DNA of 64,000 nt from Erpobdella octoculata (Eukaryota > Annelida > Clitellata > Hirudinida > Erpobdellidae). Under the pieces are notes generated by a model. It saw only the letters and a list, made by a program, of their open reading frames with translations, made no database searches and was not told the DNA's origin. Location: assembly GCA_963978895.1 (NCBI GenBank), contig OZ022240.1, positions 5,531,858 to 5,595,857 of the forward strand. The letters run 5' to 3'. The first letter of the stretch is position 1, and every line of letters starts with the position of its first letter. Position numbers and translations under genes: made by a program. This document shows, in pieces, positions 1-18,400 of this stretch.

Positions 1-578
1 ATTTTAAAAACTTAGTATATTAGTATATCTATAAAACTAGTGCATAAAAAAACCAGCGGGGCTCATAAGTTTCACTTACCAGGATTTTGGGACTTAATTT
101 GAGGTTTCTCAGTCCCAGTAAGTAGAAGTCGCTTAGTTACACGTTTTGCTTCAATGCCCCAACATTTCTTTTGCTCACATGATGGCCAATGACCATGTAT
201 TTAAAACATGCTACATACATTTCAAATGTAGTTTTTACTTTCCCGCACTTATTAAACGTTTTCAAGCAGTTGACATTTATGGTATCTGCTGACTAAACTT
301 ATTTTTTAGTTAGTTATACAGGTAACCCCCTTTACTCTGTTAACTAGCTTGTATGGTCGCGATACATAAAAGCCAGTTTGAATTATTAATAAGTAACCCT
401 ATATAATCTTAACAACTAATTTTACTTAATTCAAAATAAATTTTGATTGTTTGATGGTCTTGGTGGAAAGTTTATAATTTTGCTGTTGTGGTCTAATAAT
501 AGATTTTTTTTTAAATTGGAACAGAGCAAATATTTGTGCAAATTTGCATTGCTCCAGCTCTTATTTTTTTCATCTTAG
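1..578. other. Intron sequence upstream of the first visible NDUFA9 exon
   Basis: AT-rich sequence ending in a pyrimidine tract and AG at 577-578. I see no coding exon or repeat unit here; it is most simply the intron before the first visible NDUFA9 exon. Confidence 0.6.
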
Positions 579-2310
579 GAACTTCAAGTTTAAAGACGTT
601 CATGTCGATGGAGCTAGGAGATTGGCTCGGATTGCACGAGAATGTGGCGTTGAGAGGTTCATACACATGTCTCACATTCTGGCTCAGCCCTCACCACCCA
701 CTATCTACATGAGAAAACCCTCCCAGTTCCTTGTTTCGAAGGTTGCTTGTTTGTTTCTTTATTTTGAATGGGGTTAAAGTGCCACAACATTTAATGATTT
801 TAAGACAATTGTTTTCATTTTAGTCGTGGGTGGTTGGAAATACATTTGTTTAAATTACGAGTACCATGTTTTTTCTTGTACTACTTTAATCTGATATTTC
901 TTTACAGTATGAAGGAGAAATGGCAGTAAGAGAAGAATTCCCAGATGCTACCATTTTCAAATCTTCAGATGTTTATGGTCCGGAAGATAGATTTCTGAGA
1001 TATTATGCCAACGCATGTTAGTTATTTGAATTTATTCACTAACTCTTTATCACTTTATTCAATCACTCTTTATCTAACCATGAGCTATTTCTTACTTTTT
1101 AGTGTTGTATAGCAGTTGGTAATAATTTGTCATTTAGCTGTCCAAATGTCATTCGATGTCTGACAATATAACTTATACTATTATGTGTTTATACTGTCAT
1201 TGTATAAATACTTTTTAATAAACTGCAAATAAAATATATGATTAAAAGATTTTAAAGAAATAATGTTATATATACAATGTTGACAGGGCGTCGTGCAAGA
1301 GGCAGCATGCCATTGTGGAAGAAAGGTGAACAAACAGTCAAGATGCCAGTTTATGTTAGTCTTTTCCACCTTGTGTACATATATTGAATAATAAGCTACA
1401 TTGGTGGCAAGTCTGCTGATTTTTTAAATTAAAAAACATTCTATATGCAGTAATTCTTTTAAAATTGGTGTGAGTGGCAGCTTACGAGAGAAAGACACGA
1501 TAAGACTACATTTTAAAGATAATGGTCATGTTTCTGTTTTAAACAGTTCAGTGACGTGGCTGAAGGAATTGTAGCTTCCGTGCTGGACGAATCCAGTGCT
1601 GGAAAAACTTACGATTGCGTGGGGTTTGTGTTTTACTATCTTGTTTATGGAAATTTTATGCAGAATGTAATATAAACTGTCTTCTTTCAACAGGCCCAAC
1701 TCTTACATGTTGAGTGAATTAGTGGATTACTTCTACAGATGTATGAGATATGAGAACTTCAAGAGAATATACCTATCACCTCTTTTCTTGTAAGTTAAAA
1801 CCCGTTTGAATTGGAAACATACACAGATGTGGAACCCGTAAGTTAGTTCAAAAACTTGTAATAGGTAGGAGCCTCTGGTTAGACAGAAACAGCCTGCACA
1901 TATGTTTAATTAAAAGTAAAATATTAATTATTAAAAAGGAAAATGTTATAGGTGAACCTAAAAAGATAAAAATCTTTTTTGCTTACAGAATGAGAGTAAA
2001 ATTCATGTCTTATGCACCCTCTTACCCGATTCTGAACTTTGACAAACTCGAAATGGTAAGCAACAAGTTATAGAAACATGGTAGTTGAAACAACCATTAT
2101 GTATATATTTTTACGATTGCCATTCAATTGAAGGAACACATCAGTGATAAGCTTCACAACAATCCAACACTGGAGGACTTGGGGGTAAAATTGTCACCCC
2201 TGGAATTAAGGGTCCCGTTTGAACTGAGACCATTCAAGCGCCACTCCTACTATGAAGAGAAAGTTGGTGAACATGCAGAACCAGCACCTCCTTTGAGGCT
2301 TGCTTATTAA
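579..2310 (+). CDS. NDUFA9: NADH dehydrogenase 1 alpha subcomplex subunit 9 (partial, 5' end outside window)
   Basis: Accessory subunit of mitochondrial complex I; an atypical short-chain dehydrogenase (NmrA-like) fold that binds NADPH at the matrix arm and is structural rather than catalytic. I read seven GT-AG exons: 579-741, 908-1016, 1287-1354, 1547-1623, 1694-1789, 1989-2055, 2134-2310 (stop TAA at 2308). They join in frame to 251 aa, against about 377 aa for the whole human protein. Diagnostic stretches match the family in order: [38 protein letters not shown], then [15 protein letters not shown] near the C-terminus. The first exon begins with a split codon, and nothing resembling the N-terminal Rossmann part is visible in 1-578, so the 5' exons lie upstream of the window. 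A poly(A) signal AATAAA sits at 2401. Convergent with the PP2A gene. Confidence 0.93.
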
Positions 2311-2400
2311 ACAGAAGATGTGTATTAGAACTTTTAACATAAACACCATGAAGGTACACTAGAATATAATTGTTGTTTCTTGGAATTTCCAAACTTTCTA

Positions 2401-2406
2401 AATAAA
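2401..2406 (+). terminator. Poly(A) signal of NDUFA9
   Basis: AATAAA about 90 bases after the NDUFA9 stop codon, at the usual distance for a short 3' UTR. Confidence 0.6.
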
Positions 2407-3040
2407 TAATGCTTAGCATAGCTTTTTATTATTCAAACAAACAACAGGTTGCTATTCAACTGCTATTACGATTAATTTTCTGACAAACACCATTGAAGCT
2501 GGTTAACAATATGACCATAGTCGCAATTATACGTATTTGTTATAATTATTATTCGATTACTACAAATTCACAGTCAGAACTATATAAAATCTTATCGATT
2601 ACTACGGCAAAAAAACACGACGCAACGGCACCGACCCAAATTATTATCAACCAAACAACGAGCAAAACTTCGTGAAAACGGATAAAAGTTGTGTAGCAAA
2701 CGCCATGATTAAACCAGAGCATGCGTGCCATTATTTATACTTAAAAAAGAAGATCAAAACCAGAATTGAATCTACTGTCAGGATTTATGCTTAACATCTG
2801 CGTATTCGTACCCGCTAACATTTTGCTTCGTTCACGTAAAAAAATCGAGACAAGTACAAAAAAGATCAAAGTAGAAATCTGGTGATGCCTCCCTATGCGA
2901 GAAAAGTTCTCTGTAAAAATAACAATAAAGCAGTATAAATAACTTTTACTTTAAAACATTATCAGTTGAAACAATTAAAAACAGACCTTGCTGAATAGAT
3001 GACTGGAAGTTCTAAGCCAATTTGAGAGCTGTTAGAAAAA

Positions 3041-3170
3041 ATAACAATGAAAATGTACTCTCATACTAAATGGTATCATCTTATAACAATGAAAATGTAC
3101 TCTCATACTAAATGGCATCATCATTTTATAACAATGGAAATGTACTCAAATACTAAATGGCATCATCATT

Positions 3171-3187
<17 letters not shown>
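3041..3187. repeat. Tandem repeat of 42-45 bp, three units plus a partial fourth, reaching into the PP2A scaffold stop codon
   Basis: Units start at 3041, 3083 and 3128 with the shared start ataacaatg and differ by a few bases. A fourth, partial start at 3173 runs into the last coding exon of the PP2A scaffold gene on the minus strand. The stop codon (3171-3173) and the last few sense codons lie in sequence that matches the repeat. Confidence 0.85.
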
Positions 3188-7624
<4,437 letters not shown>

Positions 7625-8250
7625 TTCTCATGTATTAGTAACTGGCAATGGCGGCCGAAGGATGGATGGATAACAATTTGTGCCAAGAAAAGTTGGTAAT
7701 CGCTATCAGCTTTATGATTGGTTCTATATCCTTTAATAAATTTAAACTTAAACTATAAAATTATTTTAACTAAACATTTTTTAAAATTGCTTAAATTATT
7801 TAAAAATTGATTTTAAAGCAACGATTAAAAAATGAGGACTAGCTTTAAATTCGAAATAATCATTACTTTAAATTGAATTTACTACAGGATTTGTATGCAG
7901 GTTAATTTTATATTTTCTAGGCTCTAGGATTCAGTTGAATAGGTTACTTAAATGTTAATTTAATTTTAAAGATTTGTATTCCATAACGGAGGTTAAAAAT
8001 AAATGTTTGATGTAGAATTCTGATCGTGGTTGAAGATAACATCAGTCATACTGATGCAACAAATAAAGCGCACATCCGCTTTGAAACCTTATTTTTTTGG
8101 GAACAAATAGTTTAATAAATAAAGTCAAAGAAAGTTGTTATATATAACTGCCTATATTACACGCGCCGTTGTCACATTTGTTCAGCGCGGTGCTTCAGCA
8201 ACATTTATCCTTTATTCTATGCACCTAGGTAAAATTAATTCCTATTCGAG
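7625..8250. promoter_or_regulatory. Upstream region of the PP2A scaffold gene
   Basis: The 5' flank of PPP2R1A starts at 7625. The sequence is AT-rich; I see no clear TATA box at a sensible distance and no coding exon. The role is inferred from position only. Confidence 0.35.
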
Positions 8251-8261
8251 AATGGTTTCTC

Positions 8262-8345
8262 AGGAGCAATGGCGTAGCTAGCATGGGTGACACCCGGGGC
8301 GGATGTCGATGGTGTCACCCCTAAAAAACGGTTAAAATCAAAATT
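8262..8345. mobile_element. Fragment of a hAT-like non-autonomous DNA transposon
   Basis: The motif aatggcgtagctagc followed by cacccggggcgg resembles the terminal inverted repeats of the hAT-type elements elsewhere in this window (for example 12193). No matching opposite end was found nearby, so this is a fragment and the class is tentative. Confidence 0.35.
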
Positions 8346-8687
8346 CAGTAAAAGAAAAAATTAGGTAAGCGTGAAGTCAGATTTTAATACAACAACTTAA
8401 ATAAACATTTAAAAAATAATAAGTTATTGATTATCAAATTACACAACTATCAATCAAGTATCTTAGACATATTTAGAAGAAACTTGCAAAAACTTTTCCT
8501 TTTAAAATATTTCTAGCTTTAACGCTGAAAACTCGGAAATCACATCTTCAAAATTACTTTTTGTTGTCTCGTTTTTGATTGTTAACATTGCAAAATTGCA
8601 AGATTGTTTAGCCTTGTGTAGCTCATTGTTGACCGTAAGTAGTATTTTTAGATTAATTTGTTTTAACTTCAAGTGAAGCTGATTTGC

Positions 8688-8830
8688 AGTGATGGGCAAC
8701 AAACTACTTTCAAGTAGTTAAACTTTTCTGTAGTTGAATTTACTTTTAAGTAGTTAAACTATGTAGTTAACTACTTTTTGGCAGCTGTAGTTTAACTAAA
8801 GTAGTTAACTACTTTTAACTATTTTTTTCT
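8688..8830. repeat. AT-rich repeat with alternating tagttaactac motifs
   Basis: Starts cagtgatgggcaac, a hAT-like terminus, and continues with multiple inverted and direct copies of aagtagttaactac. Similar low-complexity sequence built on agttaaactttaac occurs at 63239-63370, so the two are probably relics of one repeat family. It directly precedes the LINE fragment at 8957. Confidence 0.5.
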
Positions 8831-8956
8831 ATAAACTTGTACACTATCACCATTAATTATGTTCACCATCTAATTTATTGAATAAGGCCATGAAAAATTG
8901 TTTTTTTAATATATTAATGAAAAGACATATTTTAACTGTCAAAAACGTGTTTTTTC

Positions 8957-9508
8957 CAACTACGACAACTTAGAACCATACGAAGGTCTCTGACAAGTGA
9001 AGCAACACGTCTCCTGCTGCATTCGTTTGTTGTCAGTAGACTTGACTACTGCAACTCTCTATTCACAGGCTTACCTCTTAGTGCTGTTGGAGAGATTCAA
9101 CGTATTCAAAATGCAGCTGCTCGTCTTTTTGGTGGACTAAAGAAACATGATCATGTGACTGCAATAATGAAAACTGAACTCCGGTGGCTGCGTATCTCTG
9201 AGCGAATTACTTTCAAAATTGGGACTTTGGTCTACAAGGCGCTCCATGGCGAAGCCCCCTCATATTTACAAGAGTTGTGTGTTACTGTGTCTGATAACAA
9301 TTTTTGCTTATCTCGATACAGATCAGCTAGCCGTGGTGACCTAGTTGTTCCCATAACTCGGACAAAAACTTACGGCAGTCGAGCCTTCAGTATAGCTGGA
9401 CCGGCAACATGGAACATGTTGCCTGCCAGCATCCGAGAAGCCTCTTCATTGAGTTTATTCAAGGCTGAGCTAAAGACATTTCTATTTGCGAAATCCTATC
9501 CAAGTTGA
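8957..9508 (+). mobile_element. 3' end of an L2/CR1-like LINE (C-terminus of reverse transcriptase ORF)
   Basis: One frame is open from about 8957 to a stop at 9506-9508. It reads LLLHSFVVSRLDYCNSLFTG, then IQRIQNAAARLFGG, LRWLRISERITFKI, KALHGEAPSYL, TKTYGSRAFSIAGPATWNML and SLFKAELKTFLF. These are the hallmark C-terminal blocks downstream of the polymerase domain in L2/CR1/Jockey-group non-LTR retrotransposons. The catalytic FADD region is absent, so the copy is 5'-truncated, as is typical of LINE insertions. The open frame suggests a fairly young copy. An AT-rich tail follows to about 9700. Confidence 0.88.
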
Positions 9509-9699
9509 TCAGAGTGGACTTATTTCATTATTTTTTCCTGATATGTTGATTTTTATGTTTTTTTTTGTGTATATTGAATTAAGATCATAATAATATACTA
9601 TTATTTGACTTTGTTTGTTTTAATTTTGTTTCTAGATTAATTTTATCAATTATTAAAATAATATTTAATTTTGCATTAAATAATGTTTATCATTTGGAG

Positions 9700-10285
9700 A
9701 GTGACCAGTCGTCAACAACAAATAACAAAAACCCAAACCAAAAACTGTAAAATGAAACAAAATTATGATTTAGAAATAATCAAAACAAATTTTTTCCATT
9801 TTGTTTTCAATTTGAAATTTACGATTTTTGGCTTTTAGGAATGTTCAGTTACATCATTTTTGTTTATGTTGTGCTCAATGAATTCTTGGAAAAATGTATA
9901 GATGAAGATTTAATCAACAGTTGAAAGTCTTTTCCTAGATGTTGGCATTTTGATTTTTGAGTAGTTCGGGTTTTACTTGCCGCCAATCTACGGTATATAG
10001 TTCCGCTTATGTCACTGTATTAGTTAACAGCCCACAAACAAACTTTTGGTTGCAAAGCATATATGGGCTATGGCGAACTATTAAGTTTTGTTTGGCTTTG
10101 CAGTTAAATTTCGTATCTGTCGAGATCACGTGACACACAATATAATGGCACCAGAATAATTTTATAATAATCACAATATTTTCGTAAACTTGTTTAATAA
10201 TTGAAAAATAACAAAAATGTCACCAAACGGTTAAACGTGATTTCCCTGCTGATAAGAACCCCGATAAATTAGAATGCAAACAATT
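9700..10285. other. AT-rich intergenic sequence and SLC12A8 3' UTR
   Basis: No gene recognised. The part nearest 10286 is the 3' UTR of SLC12A8 on the minus strand, where a variant poly(A) signal (ATTAAA as read on the minus strand) lies at 10193-10198. Confidence 0.4.
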
Positions 10286-13200
10286 TCATCCATCTTCATC
10301 ACTCAGCGATATCCATTTAGCATTGAAAACTTCAACTTTGTGGAAATTCCCGCCTCTAGGGAAATCCATATTAGGCATTGACTGTTCCGATATTCTGGTT
10401 TCAAACTTAGGAGGCGATTTAGTTATTATAATCTGTTTTGATGGAGGCTGAATCCTAAAAGTCAAATTTTTGAAAAAGAAAAAAAGTTATTTATTAGTTA
10501 AACATTTGCGTAAATATAAAAATGAAACAATAAACTGTTATTTTCAAAGGTATTTAGAATTCAATTTCTGAATAATCATTTATACCGGCAGAATCTTCTT
10601 GTTGTTTCTTTGAACCAAATCCTGTAACTGAACTTTGCCACGCCTTAAAACGTCAAAATATTTTTGTAAGCAGTTTACCTAATTAAATATAACTGATTGC
10701 CAAATGTATAAATAAGTTTTCAAAACCCAGTCAGGTGTGTGCATTTAAACTACCTTTAGCTAATTAATAACCTTTACAAACCTGCCGGCGCACCTGGATT
10801 AACAATGCCGATTATGAGCCAAATGAATAGTGCTCCAGCCAGACCGCACAGAGTGAACGACCAGTTAATCAGAAAGGAAGACACCACACAGACTAGAGCC
10901 TGTTAACCAATAAAAACGACCATTATCCACTTCTTGAAGATTGAGTTCACTGGGACACACGCATAAACACATCACAGAACATTCAAACATTCATCCCGTC
11001 TAAATTGTCTCAGACATATACAGACGTTAATCAATCAAGCAAAACAAACAAACAAACAAACAAACAAACAATTCTTGAAAATTAAACAGTATTAAATTAT
11101 CCAGAAATCATCTACCAACTCCAGCCAGAGATGTCCAAGGATGACATAAAGAGAAAAAAGTCCACTCTTCGGAACACTGGAAAATCGATGTTAAACTTTC
11201 TTGGCGGAAAATTTGCGGTTTTTGAAGGGCCGTTGAACTTTCTGAAAAAATAAAACAAATTAGAAAGTAATTATGTTATTTAATTAAATTTAAAACAAAA
11301 AAAGTTTTTTTTTAAAACTACGTTAACATGAATTGCATTCAACCTTGTCTGGTAAATAAAGCATTTTCGGATTTTTTTTCTAGATCATTCTCCTCCGCAG
11401 CTGTGTTCTGCTTCTCGGCATCATTATCATCGCTACTAGTTGGTGTTGATTTGCGTTCTCTTTTTGTCAGTTTCATGCTGGATTTCAAGTTACTTCCAAA
11501 GTTTTTCAAGCTCTCAGGAATAGTAAAACTTTTTTTATTTTTAAATTTATTTTGAAGGAGTTGGCATTCTTCTCTATCTGAAATAAAAACAAGCAAATCG
11601 TAAAAAACGAGGCTTTTTTAACAAATCCCTTAAATTTCAGGATCTGTCGGTTTTTCGTTTAACGCAAGTCTGTCTTTTAAAACGACAAAATTTTTAAATA
11701 TATACAAATAAATTGTTATATAAACTTGTTTGATTTATTGTTTCTCACAAACCAAACAAATTAATTTATTTAAATTAAAAAGTAACATTAATTTTTATGG
11801 ACATTTGATAATTTAATAGAATACAAGTTTATATACCAAATTTCAGCTCGATGTTATGACGTGCTGTTTGTTAAAGTTAGTATTTTCAAGATTTGCAAGC
11901 AATCAAGCAGACAAGCAAGACCGATGGTGAAATAAATATCAGGGATTTAAGAAATCAATACATTTTCAAAATTAAACAAAACAAAAGCTTAAATTTCATG
12001 ATAAAAAAATAAATAAGTTAAGAGACTTCGACTGTTACAAACATGATGGAAACATGCAAATAATCTGTCGAATATTTGAAAATTCACGAGAAAATTGTTA
12101 AATTAATATTTTGCATTCTCAGAAGCTTTTTCTCTTACACAAATAATCGTGATAGATTAAAAAAAACTTGTTTACGAATTATAAAACATATACAGGGGCG
12201 TAGCTAGGGGACATGAGGGACTCATATCCCCGTGTGCCATTTGGAAGGGGCACCAAAAGTCTTTTCGAAAAATAGAAAAAATACCTACAACTGCCCCTTG
12301 GTCGTCAGCCATATTTGGAAGCAAAAGTGTATAAGGTTTTGGATATTTTCTTGAAAAAATACCTACGACTACCCCCCGGTCATTAGCTATTTTTGGAAGA
12401 AAGGTGTACAGATGGAAATTTCTAGGGACGCATCTGTTAAACTTTGTTCTCGGGCTCCAAAAACCTTAGCCACGCCACTGATTATATTAGACATACAAAC
12501 CAGAGTTGGGTGATTCCATAGCATCAGGCTCGCTGTTTTTCTTGTATGAGACGGCGTACGGGTCGATGGACTGACTTTGTTGAATGGACATGCACAGCAA
12601 GAAATAAGAATAGTTGACCGTTGCGTATGCGATGAGGTACAGTACAGTGGCTATGACACTGAGGCTGTTCAACTGACCCATAATCACAAAAGCAACGCTG
12701 ACCACGGCTAGAGCTACAGTGGCGATTATAGGAACGTGGTTTGGACCGGTCTGAATAATTAACGATGTCACCAGATTGTCTCAACACAATTAGAATTAAT
12801 TTGAGAAAACTTCGAATCGAAACACTTTCTTAGTCATTAAATTAAAAAAATTTAATAATACAACTAAACATTTAAAATTGGATTTTTTACCCACCCCTTT
12901 GCCGAGTGGTTTGAGAATTGAGAAAACCTGATCTGCTCCGATGCCCATCAGTGCCTGAGGACAACCACAGAGGTTTCCAACTGCAGAGGACAGGGATAGC
13001 TCATAGAGACCTATTAACCACAAAACATGGGTCGCGGAAACCTACGAATGTATATTTTAAACCATTATGATTATTAAAACAATAATGGTTTAATTTGAAG
13101 TGTGCCTTTCAGATAGCTTTGAAAAATCAATTATAATAATTTCAGCTGAGTATTTAAAGAATCAAACATCAGTAGGTAAAAATATACCAGAGTATTCAAG

Positions 13201-15417
13201 ACTAAAAAAGTATTAGGTAGGATATACCAAAGTATTTAAGACTCAAAAAGCATTAGGTAGGATATATCAAAGTATTTAAAACTCAAATAGCATTAAGCAG
13301 GTTATACCAAAGTATTTAAGACTCGAATAGTATTAGGTAGGATATACCAAGGTATTTAAGACTTAAATAGTATTAGGTTGGATATACCAAAGTATTTAGA
13401 ACTCAAATAGCATTAGGTAAGATATACCAAGGAAACCATAATTTGATTCTTTTTCTTTGTTCCTCTTTTTTGGGTCTGGATTGTATTAAGCGAGGCGAGT
13501 GTTTAGAAAGCTTCAAAGACTTTGTTATTATTTTTTGGCTTCATGCACTCTTACATAATTAATAAATAAATTTTGCAGAATAGACTTAATTTTTTATGAA
13601 GTTACTAAGTAATATTTTACAATTGATTAACAAGATTTGACTTTTCATAAAAATGTATTATTTAAAAAAAAATAACGCCTAAAAAGTACAGTTATTAACA
13701 AGTAAATGAAAAAAAGACTTGCAATTTGATTTTATGCGTTTGCTAATAATAATAGTTACTAGTTTAAATAATAATGACAATGGAATACGTTATCATTAAT
13801 TTTAATAAAATCCTTAATAATAACAATAATAAAAATAATTAATATAAGTGGACAACAAATGTACAAAATAATTTTAATAGTCGCAGAACATCAATAAATT
13901 CATATTGTCACATCACTTGTCTGGTTGTCTTAAAACAACTGGTGTAAAGGACTATAAACTATAATAAAAAATATCACTTGTCTGAATTGAACATACATAT
14001 CTACCCCAGAAACAGAATTCGGTCAACGCATTTTCACGAGAACTTAAAAGGCAAAGCCGCTCTCTCAGGGGCAACACGACCAAGAACAGTGAAATATACC
14101 CACGAAACGGTCAGCAGAAATCTACATAGGTGGGTTTGCATAATGAATTATACATAAACTTTAAAAACTGATGAATTAATGAATACAAATATCTGAAAAG
14201 TTTCTTATATAGGTACATAATACGTATTAAGTATAACAGCGATAAAAAGAGCTGAGCGTAGAAGCAATCAATAAACCAAGCTATGTAACCAATTCATAAC
14301 GTAGGTACAGTCCAGGCTACAACATCATATTGCAGTTGGGGCGACTGCTTGTACAACTAATGGTGATGGTAGTGATATTGATGATTGATGATAATGAAGA
14401 CGACGACGATGATGACGACGACGACGACGATGATGACGACGACGACGACGATGATGATGATACAAACAATAAAGAGGATGAAAAGAAACGGCTGAAAGTC
14501 TAAACCTTTTCGGCGATCATGTAGTCGAGTCTCAACGTGTCTCTGTCGCAAGTTGCGGAGAGGATGAACGAGAAAGTCAGGTAGATAGCTGAGCTGGAAA
14601 AAAAGAAAGAAAAAAAACTTATCTGATCTTCAACGATAATATTTTTAACTTACGGCTTAAATTTTCTAAGTTATCATTTATCATTAAATTACTGAACCTC
14701 AACGACAAATGAATTTTTTTAAACTACCATTTCACCGCAAATAACTGAATATCAAACAATTTTTTCGTATTATTGAAAATTAATCGGATTTAAAATTGTA
14801 GGCTGATCACGTGATCGCGGTAAAACATCTTACGAATGGATCAATGAAAATTTAGTTGAAGCGTTCAATCAATGCGGGAAAATAAACGCTATATTCCGAA
14901 CAACATTCATGAAAGGTTAAACGAATAATGTATAAACAATCAGTTTAAATGAATGCTTTTGATGTGTTATATGTATATAATTGACAAGCGATTAATATGA
15001 AACAATCGAATGCATTTGAAAGATATATTTCTTAAATAAATTATTAAAAAAATTAATCTAAGTTAAAATGGATGCATAATAAACATACCGGAAAATCAAA
15101 TTAGTTACCTAGCAAATATTGCAGCCATTGAGCCTTTCGGAATGTCGTGAGGAGGGTCCCTGACGTCCATGCTCATGTTGAACCCTGCCAGAACCCCGCA
15201 AGACATCGGGAAGAAAACCCCGAGGACCGAGAAAAAATTCTCCCCTTGATTGTAAGCCGAACCAGTGTTGTTAAGGAATGTCGCTCTGTTATAACCGACC
15301 ACTCCGTTGGCTGCGTAGGTAGGTATTAAATAAAGCTGCTTTTAATCTACGTTAATTTTTCTACTAACCTGTTAAAGAGTTAACTCAAATACAAATTTTA
15401 ACGCAGAGAGAGAGAAA

Positions 15418-15463
<46 letters not shown>

Positions 15464-18400
15464 AAGAGAAAAAAAGAGAAAAAAAAGATTATTGAGTTTG
15501 TGAAGTAAAATTCTATTTAAAATATTGCGTTAAAATTATGATTAACTTCCGATTTTAATCGTACGACTAACTTCGATTCAAATTTTTAATCGTTGATTTA
15601 GAACTAGTTTTAAATATTGTTTATAGTTCTTTACACCAGTCGTTTTAAGGCTAAAATAGCAGTGGATTTTCTTGGCCCATACCATAATTCTTTCTATTTT
15701 TTTTTTCCTTTTCCCTAATCCAAGCTTCGGGATTGACTAAGATTAGAAAAGGTGGGTTTGGCGGTAGGGGGGTTGTTGGTTGTATAATTTGCACAACTCA
15801 CTATGCAGGCAAAAAAACTATAAATTTCTGAACTCCGCCTTGCTTTTGCAAGCCAGTCCCAAGCCCGGATAAAGGAGGAGGGAAAAATTAAAAGGATCAA
15901 ATTACGATCCAGGACATGAAGTACTTAGGTGATTTCTACAAACAGCCATTTCAGTCTTAAAACATCTGGTGTAAAGGACTATAAACTATTATAAAATTAT
16001 TCTGAATACAATGACTAAAAAATATTCTCGATAATTTTTGCAAACTGAAAATAAGAACGAAAATAAATATTGACAAAATAGAAAAAAATGCATGCGGATG
16101 TTGAATTATAATTATTACAAGATTAATTTAAAACAATTTTTATTTTCAAAGAAAGCTTGGTCCTACTTCATGCGATGTACCTACCTACTCAGAAACATGT
16201 CGGATATTGATATAATTTAATTTAAGGAAACCGAAATGTTAGATACAGACGAATCGATGCTCTTTTATTTGTATGTTCTTTAAATTCCTTTCCCATGTTT
16301 CTCAATTTTTCAACCTAGTAACAATAGGGTTCGGCGAATTCTGATTTTGGATACACGTTCGCGCGGCAGGTAAAACTGCGAGATCACATGTTTACGAGGG
16401 GACCCTGGCGCTTTCCGGTTCAAAAAGGTACTAATTAACTTCACATTTTCTAGGGGTCTTGTAACCCGAATTAGGATCGACCTCACTGCTATAACGAAAA
16501 AATAAAATGTTTCTACAATCCAAGGAAATTATAACCGAGTCTGAAAAAGCCCGCCCGGTGATGATGTAACGACGACGATGATGATGATGATAGTAATGAT
16601 GACGATGATGATGATGGTGGGGTTGGTGGTAGTGATGATGATGATCTCACCTAGGTCGTACGTAATGAATGATCCAACTAAGAAGTCAATGATGGCAACG
16701 AGAAGGATGAGGACGAGAAGTATTTGCAAACCAATCAGCCAGGTGACTCCCAGGGCCAGCACACCTGTAATATATAATTCAATGTCACAGCTGTATTGGT
16801 GGGACAGTAGCTGGGCTTCGCGTGGTTATCCAAGATTTTGTGTCAGGAGATTGACTGTAAATTGGAATGAATAAAGTAATGCCGTGTCCCGAAATATTTC
16901 TGTTTTCCAAATTAATCTTTTACGTCAAATATCAGCAACGCTTTATATCTATCTACATTTTATGTCTGAATGTATGTATGTTAACAATTTCGCATAATGC
17001 GCGGCCGCAGTGGTCAGCAGTCATCAGTTGCTAAAATTAGTGCGTGCAGGGGTGTAATAAACGTTATTAGGCAATTGTACAGTCCCAAAAATCAAAAGAG
17101 GTGGCACTGCAATCGAAAAATAATAAATAATGAAATTTTAAAAAATCCGTTATTTTTGACGGGCTATCTCTAGTATATATAGTTTTCTACTTTTTTCAAA
17201 TGAATAATATCCTACTGAGATAATGTGATACAGCAGAACATGTGTGGTGTGTGTTTGTGGGTCACAAACAACTTATCCTTCCCCAAGAGCAGGTTTTGAG
17301 CTTTGACGGGCCCCGATTGGTGTTTTGGGAAAGAGGTGTTATTGAGCCATTTCTACATAGATTTGGTGCATGATCATTAATGACAGTTTGCGGTATTTAT
17401 ATTTTAGTTAATTACCTATAGGAGTTAATTTCAAATACAACTATAAAAAATGTTCTGACATTTTAAATGCAGTGGCTGCCCTGATAGATTATATGTTTAA
17501 TTTGACAATACATGGTTTTCATTAAAAATTAATTTAACTCACTTAGAATAAATAGTAATGCGCTGCAGGCTATCAGTCGTTGAATCCAGACATTCTTCCA
17601 GCCCAAAAGGTCCACTATAGATTCTCCAAAAGCAAGAACACAAAGAGAACAAGATATCGCCTTTTATATTAAATAAAATATTTTTCATTTTCAAGAAATT
17701 ATTTATTATAATGGCAAATAATTTTAATAAACATGGCCCACTGACGGAATAATTCTTATGCGGCGTTTGCTAGTTTGGTGCTCGGTACCTGGGGCGGATC
17801 CAGGAGATGGGAGGGATGCATCCCCACACCAGAGTATGAACCAATATTTTCTTCCGAAAAGTCCTACGACAACCCTTCCGATCATCAGGTTTTTTAAAAG
17901 AAGAAAGTGTTTGACATTTTTTTTGAAGAAATACCTACGACTACCTCTCACATGTCATCAGGTTTTTAGGAAGAGAAAGTGTTAAAGTCTAGATCCGCCC
18001 CTGGTGGGTGTAATTATCTTTTCAGTTTATTTAACGCCGCATCAATATATAAAAATATATAAAAATATATTTTTTTTTATCTTTTTAGTTTATTTAACGC
18101 TTCATCAATATATAAAAAATATATAAAATATCTATTTTTATAGGCCACTAATAAACAATAGGCGTTAAAACTTGTTTAAAATAATACAATTAAATAACCT
18201 GACTGAGACAATAAAGAAGAGATACAGGAGTTGCAACTCGACTACCTAACACATGAGATAGAAGGGTATAAACTCCACCAGTGCAGACTATGTGACCTCT
18301 TTGGCATATTCCAATTGCGCTCAATACTGTGACTACTGCAACACTTTCGGTCAGTATAATGATGGCAATTGAAGATTCTAGTCCAGCATTGCCCTGGTGC

